Shown: positions 1 to 5,223 of the stretch, in pieces | Position numbering within the stretch: the stretch's first letter is position 1 | Layout of the letters: each line of letters starts with the position of its first letter | From: Actinomycetota bacterium | GTDB lineage: Bacteria > Actinomycetota > Actinomycetes > Nanopelagicales > Nanopelagicaceae | Length of the DNA stretch: 5,223 nt | NCBI GenBank assembly: GCA_947487595.1 | Contig: CANKXJ010000057.1 | Span: 1-5,223, forward strand | Direction: 5' to 3' | Position numbers and translations under genes: made by a program | Notes under the pieces: model-generated | Seen by the model: only the letters and a program-made list of their open reading frames with translations | Told to the model about the DNA's origin: nothing | Database searches by the model: none

Positions 1-124
1 GTGCCAAAGTCTCATTAGGTGTGAGGTCGTTGATTCCAACGATATTGATATTTGGGTTTGTTAGAGATGCACGAAAGAAGTTGCGTCCGATGCGTCCAAA
101 ACCATTAATTCCGACATTAATCAC
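1..124 (-). CDS. gap: Glyceraldehyde-3-phosphate dehydrogenase, N-terminal fragment (runs off left edge)
   Basis: The first 41 codons of a type I GAPDH, the cytosolic glycolytic enzyme that oxidises glyceraldehyde-3-phosphate to 1,3-bisphosphoglycerate with NAD(P). The visible protein begins (M)INVGINGFGRIGRNFFRAS, which contains the Rossmann-fold dinucleotide motif GxGxxG (GFGRIG at residues 7-12), and continues into VGINDLTP, where the conserved N-D ends beta-strand 2. The catalytic cysteine region lies outside the window. The start is GTG at 124-122. An ATG further upstream, at 146-144, opens a different frame that stops within ten codons. The GTG has an AAGGA Shine-Dalgarno 8 nt upstream. 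The gene follows whiA on the same strand after 139 bp, and gap downstream of whiA is normal for Actinobacteria. It probably has its own promoter in that gap. The identification is secure; the coenzyme preference cannot be judged from this fragment. Confidence 0.95.
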   Translation of the reverse strand, partial: MINVGINGFGRIGRNFFRASLTNPNINIVGINDLTPNETLA

Positions 125-132
125 AGTCTGTT

Positions 133-137
133 TCCTT
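133..137 (-). promoter_or_regulatory. Shine-Dalgarno site of gap
   Basis: Read on the minus strand this is AAGGA followed by AACAGACT (8 nt) and then GTG. It is a good match to the anti-Shine-Dalgarno sequence at normal spacing. It supports the GTG at 124-122 as the gap start, in agreement with the homology of the N-terminus. Confidence 0.75.
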
Positions 138-147
138 GCTACTCATG

Positions 148-168
148 GGGCTTTAAATGAAAAAGCCC
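148..168 (-). other. 7-bp stem-loop in the gap leader (attenuator- or terminator-like, no U-tract)
   Basis: A perfect inverted repeat, GGGCTTT with AAAGCCC, separated by 7 nt. In the minus-strand transcript it would form a hairpin ending 10 nt upstream of the gap Shine-Dalgarno. Neither strand shows a run of T after the stem, so a classical intrinsic terminator is not supported. It could be a U-less terminator of the whiA transcript, a stabilising 5' structure on the gap mRNA, or a processing site. The structure is seen in the sequence; the role is inferred. Confidence 0.4.
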
Positions 169-169
169 A

Positions 170-208
170 AACGTTGAAATATGCATTTAATCTGCCACAA
201 CGTTGGGG
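170..208. promoter_or_regulatory. Paired AACGTT-centred dyads, candidate operator region upstream of gap
   Basis: Positions 195-208 form a 14-bp imperfect palindrome with one mismatched pair and the perfect core CAACGTTG at 198-205. A second copy, AAACGTTG, sits at 169-176 and matches that core in 7 of 8 bases. The centres are 29 bp apart, slightly under three helical turns. CG-centred AACGTT dyads are common in operators of LacI-family regulators, which often control carbon metabolism, so an operator in front of gap is plausible. The two copies can also pair with each other in RNA (170-176 with 198-204, 21-nt loop). No regulator is encoded in the window, so the function is an inference. Confidence 0.3.
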
Positions 209-219
209 TCTTAGGGGTA

Positions 220-228
220 ATCATATCA
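220..228 (-). promoter_or_regulatory. Candidate extended -10 promoter for gap
   Basis: On the minus strand the sequence reads TGATATGAT, which is TGn followed by TATGAT, one base from the TATAAT consensus and with an extended -10 dinucleotide. A convincing -35 box is missing: TTCACG at 244-239 is only 13 nt upstream. Initiation would fall near position 210-213 and give a leader of about 85-90 nt containing the dyads and the hairpin. This is a consensus match only, with no direct support. Confidence 0.35.
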
Positions 229-263
229 GTGACCATTGCGTGAACTCTTCAGTAATAAAGGCC

Positions 264-1241
264 TTAATTCAACAAATCAGGGGAAAGTCCGCTTTCAGTA
301 TCGGGAATTCCGAGCTCTCCCGCTCGTTTATCAGCCATCGCCAATAAGCGGCGGATTCGACCGGCAATCGCATCTTTAGTCATTGGAGGTGTGGCAAGTG
401 AGCCCAACTCTTCCAGTGATGCTTGTCCATGATTAATACGAAGCTCGCCTGCTTCTTTCAAATGATCTGGAATCGTTGGACCAAGAATCTCCATCGCGCG
501 CTGCACACGTGCTGCTGCAGCAACTGCTGCGCGAGCAGAACGGCGAAGATTTGCATCATCAAAATTTGCTAAGCGATTCGCTGTTGCGCGAACTTCACGG
601 CGCATGCGGCGCTCTTCCCAAGCAAGTACTGATTCATGTGCACCAAGGCGTGTAAGCAAAACTCCAATGGCATCACCATCGCGAATCACAACGCGATCCA
701 CACCGCGAACTTCCCTAGCTTTTGCCACAATTCCCATTCGACGCGCCGCACCCACTAATGCCAGCGCCGCTTCTGGGCCTGGACATGTAATTTCCAATGA
801 AGAGGAGCGTCCAGGTTCAGTGAGTGAACCATGTGCAATAAAAGCACCACGCCAAGCTGCCTCTGAATCACAGATGGCAGCAGAGACTACTTGAGGAGGC
901 AACCCTCTTACGGGGCGACCGTTGGCATCTACTAAACCTGTTTGCCTAGCTAGTGCATCTCCAGCTTCGATGACACGAACAACATAACGTGAACCTTTTC
1001 TAAGGCCACTAGATGAGAGCACTGCTAAATCAGATCCATGACCATAAATATCAGCGATATCTTTTCGAAGCCTGCGCGCACTCTGAGAAGTATCTAACTC
1101 AACTTCAATCAAAATCTTGCCTGCAGCAATATGTAAACCGCCAGCAAAGCGAAGCAGTGAGGAAACCTCGGCTTTGCGACAGCATGGCTTAGTCACCGAA
1201 ACACGACTGAGTTCGTCCTTGACTGATGCTGTCATTGCCAT
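264..1241 (-). CDS. whiA: WhiA, DNA-binding sporulation/cell-division regulator
   Basis: WhiA is a conserved Gram-positive protein that joins a degenerate LAGLIDADG homing-endonuclease-like fold to a C-terminal helix-turn-helix. In Streptomyces it acts with WhiB to switch on sporulation-septation genes; in non-sporulating bacteria it is tied to division and chromosome segregation. Numbering from the chosen start, the N-terminal part runs from about 1 to 210, with RFAGGLHIAAGKI near 31-43 and WRGAFIAHGSLTEPGRSSSLE near 130-150. A linker ANFDDANLRRSARAA follows near 225-239. The HTH spans about 274-305 (ASLEELGSL, then KDAIAGRIRRLLAMADKR). The 325-residue length is normal for Actinobacteria. 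A longer TTG start at 1253 exists, but actinobacterial homologues begin MAMTA-VKDE, which matches the ATG at 1241. That ATG lies 4 nt after the yvcK stop, with a weak GGAT upstream. In a small planktonic cell a sporulation role is unlikely (inference). Confidence 0.96.
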   Translation of the reverse strand: MAMTASVKDELSRVSVTKPCCRKAEVSSLLRFAGGLHIAAGKILIEVELDTSQSARRLRKDIADIYGHGSDLAVLSSSGLRKGSRYVVRVIEAGDALARQTGLVDANGRPVRGLPPQVVSAAICDSEAAWRGAFIAHGSLTEPGRSSSLEITCPGPEAALALVGAARRMGIVAKAREVRGVDRVVIRDGDAIGVLLTRLGAHESVLAWEERRMRREVRATANRLANFDDANLRRSARAAVAAAARVQRAMEILGPTIPDHLKEAGELRINHGQASLEELGSLATPPMTKDAIAGRIRRLLAMADKRAGELGIPDTESGLSPDLLN

Positions 1242-1245
1242 GGGG

Positions 1246-2190
1246 TTATCCAACCAGTTTTGGGCCCATGATGTGGCCCAAATGAAGAGTCAATTTTGCA
1301 ACATCATGATGAACACTGCCCGGTGCCTTGCGAATATCGGCAGCAATTACTTGTCCGTCCATTTTCGCTGCCGCTTCATCAAGGGCAACAGAATTTCGGA
1401 CCACAGATGAGTCCACAAGGCAATAATCAATCTTCAATTCAGGGGCATAGGAGTGGAAAAACTCTAAATGTTCCTCTGGTGTTGAGCCAGCAAACTCTTC
1501 CCCAGTTGTTGTATTTGTCGCATCAAGGTTGAGGATCAAAATCTTTTTAGCTTTTGTGCGAAGTAGAGCATCTTGCTGCATCGGCACCATCAGATGTGGC
1601 ATGACCGATGAAAACCAAGAACCCGGACCCATAGTTATCCAGTCGGCCACACGAATAGCAGTAAGTGCTTCTAATCTCGCCTGTGGATTTTCAGGGATCA
1701 CACGCAAGGATTCAATACGGCCCTTTGCTGTAGCAACTTCCTTTTGTCCTCTCACCACTATTCGCCCAGTTGAAGTATTAAAAGTTCCCTCAATATCTAA
1801 AGCAGTTTCAGCCATGGGTAGCACTCGACCAATAACTTTCAATAACTGACCCACACGATCTAAGCCAATAACTGGATCTTCATTCTCATTCCAAAGAGAT
1901 GCTAGTAAGAGATTGCCCATTGCATGTCCGTTGAGTGGTCCATCACTTTCAAAGCGATGTTGCATGATGTGGGCCCACGTGCGACCCCACTCATCATCGG
2001 CACATAATGCAGCTAAGGCCATCCGCAGATCACCCGGAGGCAATATCGGAAACTCTTCACGCAAACGTCCACTGGAACCACCATTATCAGCAACGGTTAC
2101 TACAGCGGTAATCTCATTAGTTAGTTGGCGCAGCGCGGACAAAGTTGCGGCAAGGCCATGGCCTCCCCCAAGTGCAACTACTTTTTGCAC
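1246..2190 (-). CDS. yvcK: YvcK/GlmR-family UDP-sugar-binding regulator (CofD-like fold; CuvA in mycobacteria)
   Basis: This 314-residue cytosolic protein belongs to the gluconeogenesis-factor/UPF0052 family. Family members bind UDP-GlcNAc. In Bacillus, GlmR stimulates GlmS and supports cell-wall synthesis on gluconeogenic carbon; the mycobacterial CuvA is linked to wall growth. Visible landmarks in order are the glycine-rich loop GGGHGLAATLSALR (8-21), VTVADNGGSSGRLR (31-44), PPGDLR (51-56), NGHAMGN (87-93) and GPGSWFSSVMPHL (188-200). All are typical of the family and intact. The start is GTG at 2190-2188, three bases after the rapZ stop. No alternative exists upstream, because the in-frame rapZ TAA is only two codons back. 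The ribosome site is weak (GAG, 8 nt spacing), so coupling to rapZ translation is likely. Its place between rapZ and whiA is the conserved Gram-positive arrangement. The catalytic CofD reaction is not expected for this branch. Confidence 0.95.
   Translation of the reverse strand: MQKVVALGGGHGLAATLSALRQLTNEITAVVTVADNGGSSGRLREEFPILPPGDLRMALAALCADDEWGRTWAHIMQHRFESDGPLNGHAMGNLLLASLWNENEDPVIGLDRVGQLLKVIGRVLPMAETALDIEGTFNTSTGRIVVRGQKEVATAKGRIESLRVIPENPQARLEALTAIRVADWITMGPGSWFSSVMPHLMVPMQQDALLRTKAKKILILNLDATNTTTGEEFAGSTPEEHLEFFHSYAPELKIDYCLVDSSVVRNSVALDEAAAKMDGQVIAADIRKAPGSVHHDVAKLTLHLGHIMGPKLVG
1259..1282 (-). other. 8-bp stem-loop at the end of yvcK, just upstream of the whiA start
   Basis: A perfect inverted repeat, TTTGGGCC with GGCCCAAA, around an 8-nt loop. 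It lies in the last coding codons of yvcK (around residues GHIMGPK). In mRNA the stem would end 17 nt before the whiA ATG, leaving the weak GGAT ribosome site just clear of it. It could affect re-initiation or mark an mRNA-processing point. It also sits in coding sequence, so chance is a real alternative. There is no U-tract and it is not a terminator. Confidence 0.35.
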
Positions 2191-2193
2191 TAT

Positions 2194-3051
2194 TTATTCT
2201 CGCCCGACATCTCGATGCGTTGCGTAGGCAGAGCGATCACTAGAACTGAGTTGGCGAGCAATCTCTTCGGCAATGGCAACACTTCGGTGCTTTCCACCCG
2301 TGCAGCCAACAGAGATAGTCACATACTTTTTACCTTCATTCATATATCCAGGAACCATAGAATTAATAAGGGCAACATAATCCTTCACAAACTCACTCAC
2401 ACCTTCACTACCCAAAACCTTTTCACTTACCGCAGTCGTTAATCCTGTCAGAGGTCTAAGTTCTGGAATCCAATGTGGATTTGGAATAAAGCGGCAATCC
2501 AAAACTAAATCTGAATCAACTGGGATTCCATACTTGTAACCAAACGAAAGAACATTAATTCGAATCCCCTGAATCTTTCCACCACCAAAAATCTCACCTA
2601 TTCTCTTCTCAAGTTGGTGCACATTTAGATTTGTCGTATCAATTGCGATATCGCACTCAGCACGAACTTCCTCTAGTTTGGCCCTCTCACGTGCTATTCC
2701 ATCCACAATGCGATCACCACTTTGCAAAGGATGTGGCCTGCGAGTGGATTCAAAGCGTTGTACTAAAGCTTGATCTGTAGCATCTAAGAAAACTAGGCGG
2801 TAATCCGAACCATTCTTCTTGAGCTCTGCTAATGCTGCAGTTAACTCATCAAAGAAATGTCCTCCGCGAACATCCACCACAACTGCGTACTCTTTTCCTT
2901 GGGAACCTGTGCCTTTACCAACTAAAGCTGGCAGCAACGCTGGCGGTAAGTTATCAACTACATACCAACCTAAATCCTCTAGAGCATTCGCCGCCGTTGA
3001 ACGTCCGGCTCCAGACATCCCTGTCAGGACTAAGGTCTCATTGCTCTTCAT
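2194..3051 (-). CDS. rapZ: RapZ/YvcJ-family P-loop nucleotide-binding protein
   Basis: This 285-residue cytosolic protein has the usual family length. The N-terminal P-loop domain shows GMSGAGRST (Walker A, 11-19) and VVDNLPP (31-37), followed by VFLDA (87-91) and ESTRRPHPL (101-109). The C-terminal domain shows SFGYKYGIP (169-177), DLVLDCRFIPNPHW (181-194), LRPLTGL (198-204) and GCTGGKHRS (249-257). In E. coli, RapZ binds GlcN6P and delivers the sRNA GlmZ to RNase E. YvcJ of Bacillus binds and hydrolyses nucleotides. The Walker lysine is arginine here (R17), which I recall as usual in actinobacterial members. The protein ends HRDVGRE and lacks the basic KRK-type tail used for RNA binding in E. 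coli, so a GlmZ-type role is doubtful. The ATG is preceded by AGAGGA at 7 nt. The gene lies 4 nt after the kinase gene and 3 nt before yvcK. Confidence 0.95.
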   Translation of the reverse strand: MKSNETLVLTGMSGAGRSTAANALEDLGWYVVDNLPPALLPALVGKGTGSQGKEYAVVVDVRGGHFFDELTAALAELKKNGSDYRLVFLDATDQALVQRFESTRRPHPLQSGDRIVDGIARERAKLEEVRAECDIAIDTTNLNVHQLEKRIGEIFGGGKIQGIRINVLSFGYKYGIPVDSDLVLDCRFIPNPHWIPELRPLTGLTTAVSEKVLGSEGVSEFVKDYVALINSMVPGYMNEGKKYVTISVGCTGGKHRSVAIAEEIARQLSSSDRSAYATHRDVGRE

Positions 3052-3055
3052 GGCT

Positions 3056-4036
3056 TTATCCTCTTACACCTGTCAAGAACCCGCTCACACGCTCCATGCT
3101 CTTCTCTAAATAGGCAGGCAGCATCTTTTTATGTTCAGGATTTTTGGTCTCATAGAGATAGTTAAGTAGAACCAATCGACGTTGAAGTAGCAGGGAGTCC
3201 ATTTGAGCCTTGGTGTAGATAGGTAGTTCGCAGACTGTTCTATAACCCTCCAACACTGCCGCATCCTGCTCACGAGTATCTAAGTAATACAAGGTGATAG
3301 CTAGATCCTGATGTGGGATTCCATAGCCACAATCATCAAAGTCAAAGATGAAGAGTTCACCTTCATGCCACATCAAGTTCCAGCCATGTAGATCTCCATG
3401 AATGACTTGTATGGGATTGGCAGCAAAAAGATCTTGTGTATCAGCCTCAATTACTTCAATTGCCGATTTGATAGCAGTGAACTGCTCCTTTGTGAGCAAG
3501 CTCTTAGAACTGAGCAAAAAGTCTTCAGTCCTCCACAACCAATCACTAAAGGTCGGAAGCTGGGCTTTTTCAGAAAGCTTAAACTCACGTGCACTTTGAT
3601 GCATCCGTGCCATTGCAGCGCCGAGTGTCACTAATTGCTCATGAGTGGGTTCATCACCAATCTCTTCACCTTCAAGCCATGTATAGAGAATTCCATAAAT
3701 AGTTCGCCCAGATTCAAGATGAATAATGGAGGAAATGTAACTGTCTTGACTATTGGCAACCGGTCTTGCCACGTTAATCCCCGGGATTCTGGATGCAAAG
3801 TTAACAAACTCAATTTCACCCTGGATATTGCCCAAGGTGCGAGTGGAATTCACGTTTATCCGAAGAGCGTATTTATCACCGCTACCTGTGACTACTGAAA
3901 ATGTTGCATTAAATTCATAGTTAATGCATTTCACTTCAACTTCATTGAGGCCATAACCAGCTAACATTTCTCTTGCACTCTTTGTAAAAGACTCTATTTG
4001 TTGCTCGCTTGTAGAATCAAAGAAATCCACACTCAT
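3056..4036 (-). CDS. APH/choline kinase/homoserine kinase-like phosphotransferase, substrate unknown
   Basis: A 326-residue soluble kinase of the APH superfamily (phosphotransferase enzyme family), which moves the ATP gamma-phosphate to a small-molecule hydroxyl or, in SrkA/RdoA relatives, to protein. The N-lobe has EFNATFSV (41-48) and YALRINV (56-62), where arginine stands in the usual place of the ATP-binding lysine, as in homoserine-kinase-II-like members. A helix follows with IQGEIEFVNF (71-80). The hinge is near LYTWLEGEEI (117-126). The catalytic loop HGDLHGWN (213-220) supplies D215 and N220. The metal-binding FDFDDCGYG (231-239) supplies D232. All catalytic residues are present, so it should be active. 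The ATG overlaps the uvrC stop by one base (TAATG), with a weak GAGA ribosome site. It is not a core member of the uvrC-rapZ-yvcK-whiA string. An antibiotic-resistance role is unlikely in this housekeeping context; homoserine, amino sugar or another metabolite is possible. Confidence 0.88.
   Translation of the reverse strand: MSVDFFDSTSEQQIESFTKSAREMLAGYGLNEVEVKCINYEFNATFSVVTGSGDKYALRINVNSTRTLGNIQGEIEFVNFASRIPGINVARPVANSQDSYISSIIHLESGRTIYGILYTWLEGEEIGDEPTHEQLVTLGAAMARMHQSAREFKLSEKAQLPTFSDWLWRTEDFLLSSKSLLTKEQFTAIKSAIEVIEADTQDLFAANPIQVIHGDLHGWNLMWHEGELFIFDFDDCGYGIPHQDLAITLYYLDTREQDAAVLEGYRTVCELPIYTKAQMDSLLLQRRLVLLNYLYETKNPEHKKMLPAYLEKSMERVSGFLTGVRG
3059..3064 (-). promoter_or_regulatory. Shine-Dalgarno of rapZ inside the kinase gene end
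   Basis: On the minus strand AGAGGA is followed by 7 nt (TAAAGCC) and the rapZ ATG. It is the strongest ribosome site inside the operon. It overlaps the last codon(s) of the upstream kinase gene, whose TAA lies in the spacer. It fixes the rapZ start and allows rapZ to be translated independently of its weakly initiated neighbours. Confidence 0.7.
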
Positions 4037-5223
4037 TACTTATTCTCAACAATCTCACCAGTTGTTGTGTTTACCTGCTGAGAATTCATTGCCGCAAGTT
4101 GCTCTCCTATAACTGCTGCAATCTTGCTGCCAATACCTGGCGTGGCAGCGATATCTTCCAGCGTCGCCTTACGGATTGCCGCTACTGAACCAAAGCGCTC
4201 CAGCAACGCCTTTCTGCGTGCCTGACCAAGTTGTGGAATCTCATCAAGAATTGATTCCAACATAACCTTAGAACGACGTGAGCGGTGGAAAGTAATCGCA
4301 AATCTATGTGCCTCATCACGAATGCGTTGTAAAAGATAAAGTCCTTCACTGGAGCGAGGCAAGATGAGCGGATCAGATGAACCAGGAACCCACACTTCTT
4401 CTAATCTTTTAGCCAACCCACACAGTGCGATATCTGTAATACCTAATTCAGCCAGAGCACGTGCTGCGGCATTTACTTGCGGCGCTCCACCATCAACAAC
4501 AATGAGTTGTGGTGGATATGAGAACTTACTCAACTTTCCACCCAGCTCTGCCACTTCTGCTTCATCCACAGATCTATCATCGAGTAATCTTTTCAATCGG
4601 CGAGTTATCACTTGATGCATAGCTCTTGTGTCATCAAATCCCTCATCAGTATTAATAATGAACCTGCGGTACTCACTCTTCTTAGCTAATCCGTCTTCAA
4701 AAACGACCATCGATGCAACAACAGATGTGCCTGAGATATTTGAGATATCAAAGCATTCAATACGCAATGGTGTGCGCACTAAATTCAACGCTTCTTCAAT
4801 CTCTAGCAGAGCCTTACCGCTAACCGCGGCATCATTGGCACGCTTACTTAAGAACTGAATAAGTGAGTACTGGGCATTGCGCTTAACCGTTGCCAGAATC
4901 TCAACCTTCTCCCCACGCTGGGGAACCTTCAATGAAACCGGTGCACCGCGCAAGCCACTGAGCCAACTCTCTAACGCTGTAGCATCTAATGGGAGCTCAT
5001 TAATAAGAATCTCTGCAGGAATGTCACTAGGCGCACTCTGACTATAGATCGAGTAGAAAAGCGCACCCATCTCATCATCGCCTTCTAGCGATTTACTTTG
5101 ATCCACAATCCATGAACGAGATCCCTTAATGGCGCCGCCTCTAACAATAAATATCGACCCTGCAGCATGTGCTCCGTCATGGTGATTGGCCACTATGTCG
5201 GCCGTTAACTTCTCTTGCAATGC
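4036..5223 (-). CDS. uvrC: UvrC, excinuclease ABC subunit C, C-terminal part (5' end beyond right edge)
   Basis: The last 395 codons of UvrC, the nuclease of UvrABC nucleotide excision repair that cuts on both sides of a bulky DNA lesion after UvrB has loaded. The frame is open to the right edge, and the TTG at 5220 is internal, so the gene is cut by the window. The N-terminal GIY-YIG domain (3' incision) and the UVR UvrB-binding motif are missing. Counting from the TTG, the fragment shows IFIVRGGAIKGSRSW (23-37). The RNase H-like 5'-incision domain follows, with acidic and histidine residues in RIECFDIS (D158), IVVDGGAPQ (D243) and RDEAHRFA (H305). The C-terminus carries tandem helix-hairpin-helix motifs near 330-373 (LLERFGSVAAIRKATLEDIAATPGIG), and a short polar tail ends the protein. 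All expected residues are present. Its TAA shares a base with the kinase ATG, so the two are translationally coupled. Confidence 0.97.
   Translation of the reverse strand, partial: ALQEKLTADIVANHHDGAHAAGSIFIVRGGAIKGSRSWIVDQSKSLEGDDEMGALFYSIYSQSAPSDIPAEILINELPLDATALESWLSGLRGAPVSLKVPQRGEKVEILATVKRNAQYSLIQFLSKRANDAAVSGKALLEIEEALNLVRTPLRIECFDISNISGTSVVASMVVFEDGLAKKSEYRRFIINTDEGFDDTRAMHQVITRRLKRLLDDRSVDEAEVAELGGKLSKFSYPPQLIVVDGGAPQVNAAARALAELGITDIALCGLAKRLEEVWVPGSSDPLILPRSSEGLYLLQRIRDEAHRFAITFHRSRRSKVMLESILDEIPQLGQARRKALLERFGSVAAIRKATLEDIAATPGIGSKIAAVIGEQLAAMNSQQVNTTTGEIVENK

Noticed and set aside
21..347. Plus-strand ORF of 108 codons spanning the gap start, the intergenic region and the end of whiA
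   Set aside because: Its first third is an antisense image of the GAPDH N-terminus, and the rest crosses a regulatory gap and antisense whiA. There is no recognisable domain and no supporting ribosome site.
604..894. Plus-strand ORF antisense to whiA
   Set aside because: Low-complexity Ser/Ala/Arg composition typical of the shadow of an Ala/Arg-rich gene; whiA on the other strand is unambiguous.
971..975. GACAC pentamer, the WhiA recognition core, within whiA (also seen on the minus strand inside the kinase gene and uvrC)
   Set aside because: The motif is short, occurs within coding sequence and is absent from the 125-263 intergenic region, so autoregulation is not supported.
1267..1977. 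Near-identical short strings CATGATGTGGCCCA (1267-1280) and CATGATGTGGGCCCA (1963-1977) inside yvcK, the second within a 10-bp palindrome at 1969-1978
   Set aside because: Both encode His-Ile-Met in yvcK, one as GHIMG and one as AHIMQ. Two short coding coincidences about 700 bp apart do not make a repeat element.
1117..2442. Several plus-strand ORFs of about 80-105 codons opposite whiA, yvcK and rapZ
   Set aside because: All are fully antisense to well-identified conserved genes and overlap one another, and none resembles a known protein.
2819..3113. Two overlapping plus-strand ORFs opposite the rapZ start
   Set aside because: They lie in different frames over the same bases, antisense to the conserved RapZ P-loop region, and cannot both be real; neither has family features.
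3631..3819. 62-codon minus-strand ORF inside the kinase gene
   Set aside because: It is an out-of-frame internal shadow of the kinase, with no ribosome site or motif.
3056..4036. Annotation of the kinase as an aminoglycoside resistance gene
   Set aside because: The shared APH-fold motifs alone do not define the substrate. The LRI-type N-lobe and the housekeeping operon context do not fit acquired resistance.

Overview
The window is almost entirely one minus-strand gene string. In transcription order, from high to low coordinate, it runs: uvrC (3' two thirds only, entering from the right edge), an aminoglycoside/homoserine-type small-molecule kinase (APH fold), rapZ (yvcJ), yvcK (glmR/cuvA), whiA and gap (5' 41 codons only, leaving at the left edge). 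The order uvrC-rapZ-yvcK-whiA-gap is the familiar actinobacterial arrangement. The WhiA, YvcK and RapZ proteins are recognisably actinobacterial; WhiA resembles the Streptomyces protein over long stretches. Base composition is far less GC-rich than in most Actinobacteria (roughly mid-40s percent by eye). Together with the very tight packing, this suggests a small-genome planktonic actinobacterium such as the freshwater acI lineage (Nanopelagicales: Planktophila/Nanopelagicus-like). That assignment is an inference, not something the sequence proves.

Layout: uvrC (4036 to beyond 5223) overlaps the kinase gene (3056-4036) by one base (TAATG). The kinase gene is followed after 4 nt by rapZ (2194-3051), whose GAGG-type ribosome binding site lies inside the end of the kinase gene. 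RapZ is followed after 3 nt by yvcK (1246-2190, GTG start, same reading frame as rapZ). YvcK is followed after 4 nt by whiA (264-1241, start chosen by homology). These five genes are very likely co-transcribed and partly translationally coupled. The only real intergenic region is 125-263, between whiA and gap. It carries a candidate extended -10 promoter, two AACGTT-centred dyads, a compact 7-bp hairpin and a good Shine-Dalgarno for gap. No stretch over 300 bases lacks a gene. All plus-strand ORFs look like antisense shadows. No RNA genes, insertion sequences, CRISPR arrays or origins were seen.

How the genes fit together: UvrC makes the dual incision in nucleotide excision repair. RapZ is a P-loop nucleotide-binding regulator and YvcK a UDP-sugar-binding regulator; both are tied in other bacteria to amino-sugar/cell-wall precursor control. 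WhiA is a DNA-binding protein linked to cell division and, in Streptomyces, to sporulation. Gap starts the lower-glycolysis operon. The one member outside the textbook core is the APH-fold kinase, wedged between uvrC and rapZ with overlap-level spacing. It is the best candidate here for something not yet described, though its substrate cannot be read from the sequence. I see no evidence of a dramatic novel system.
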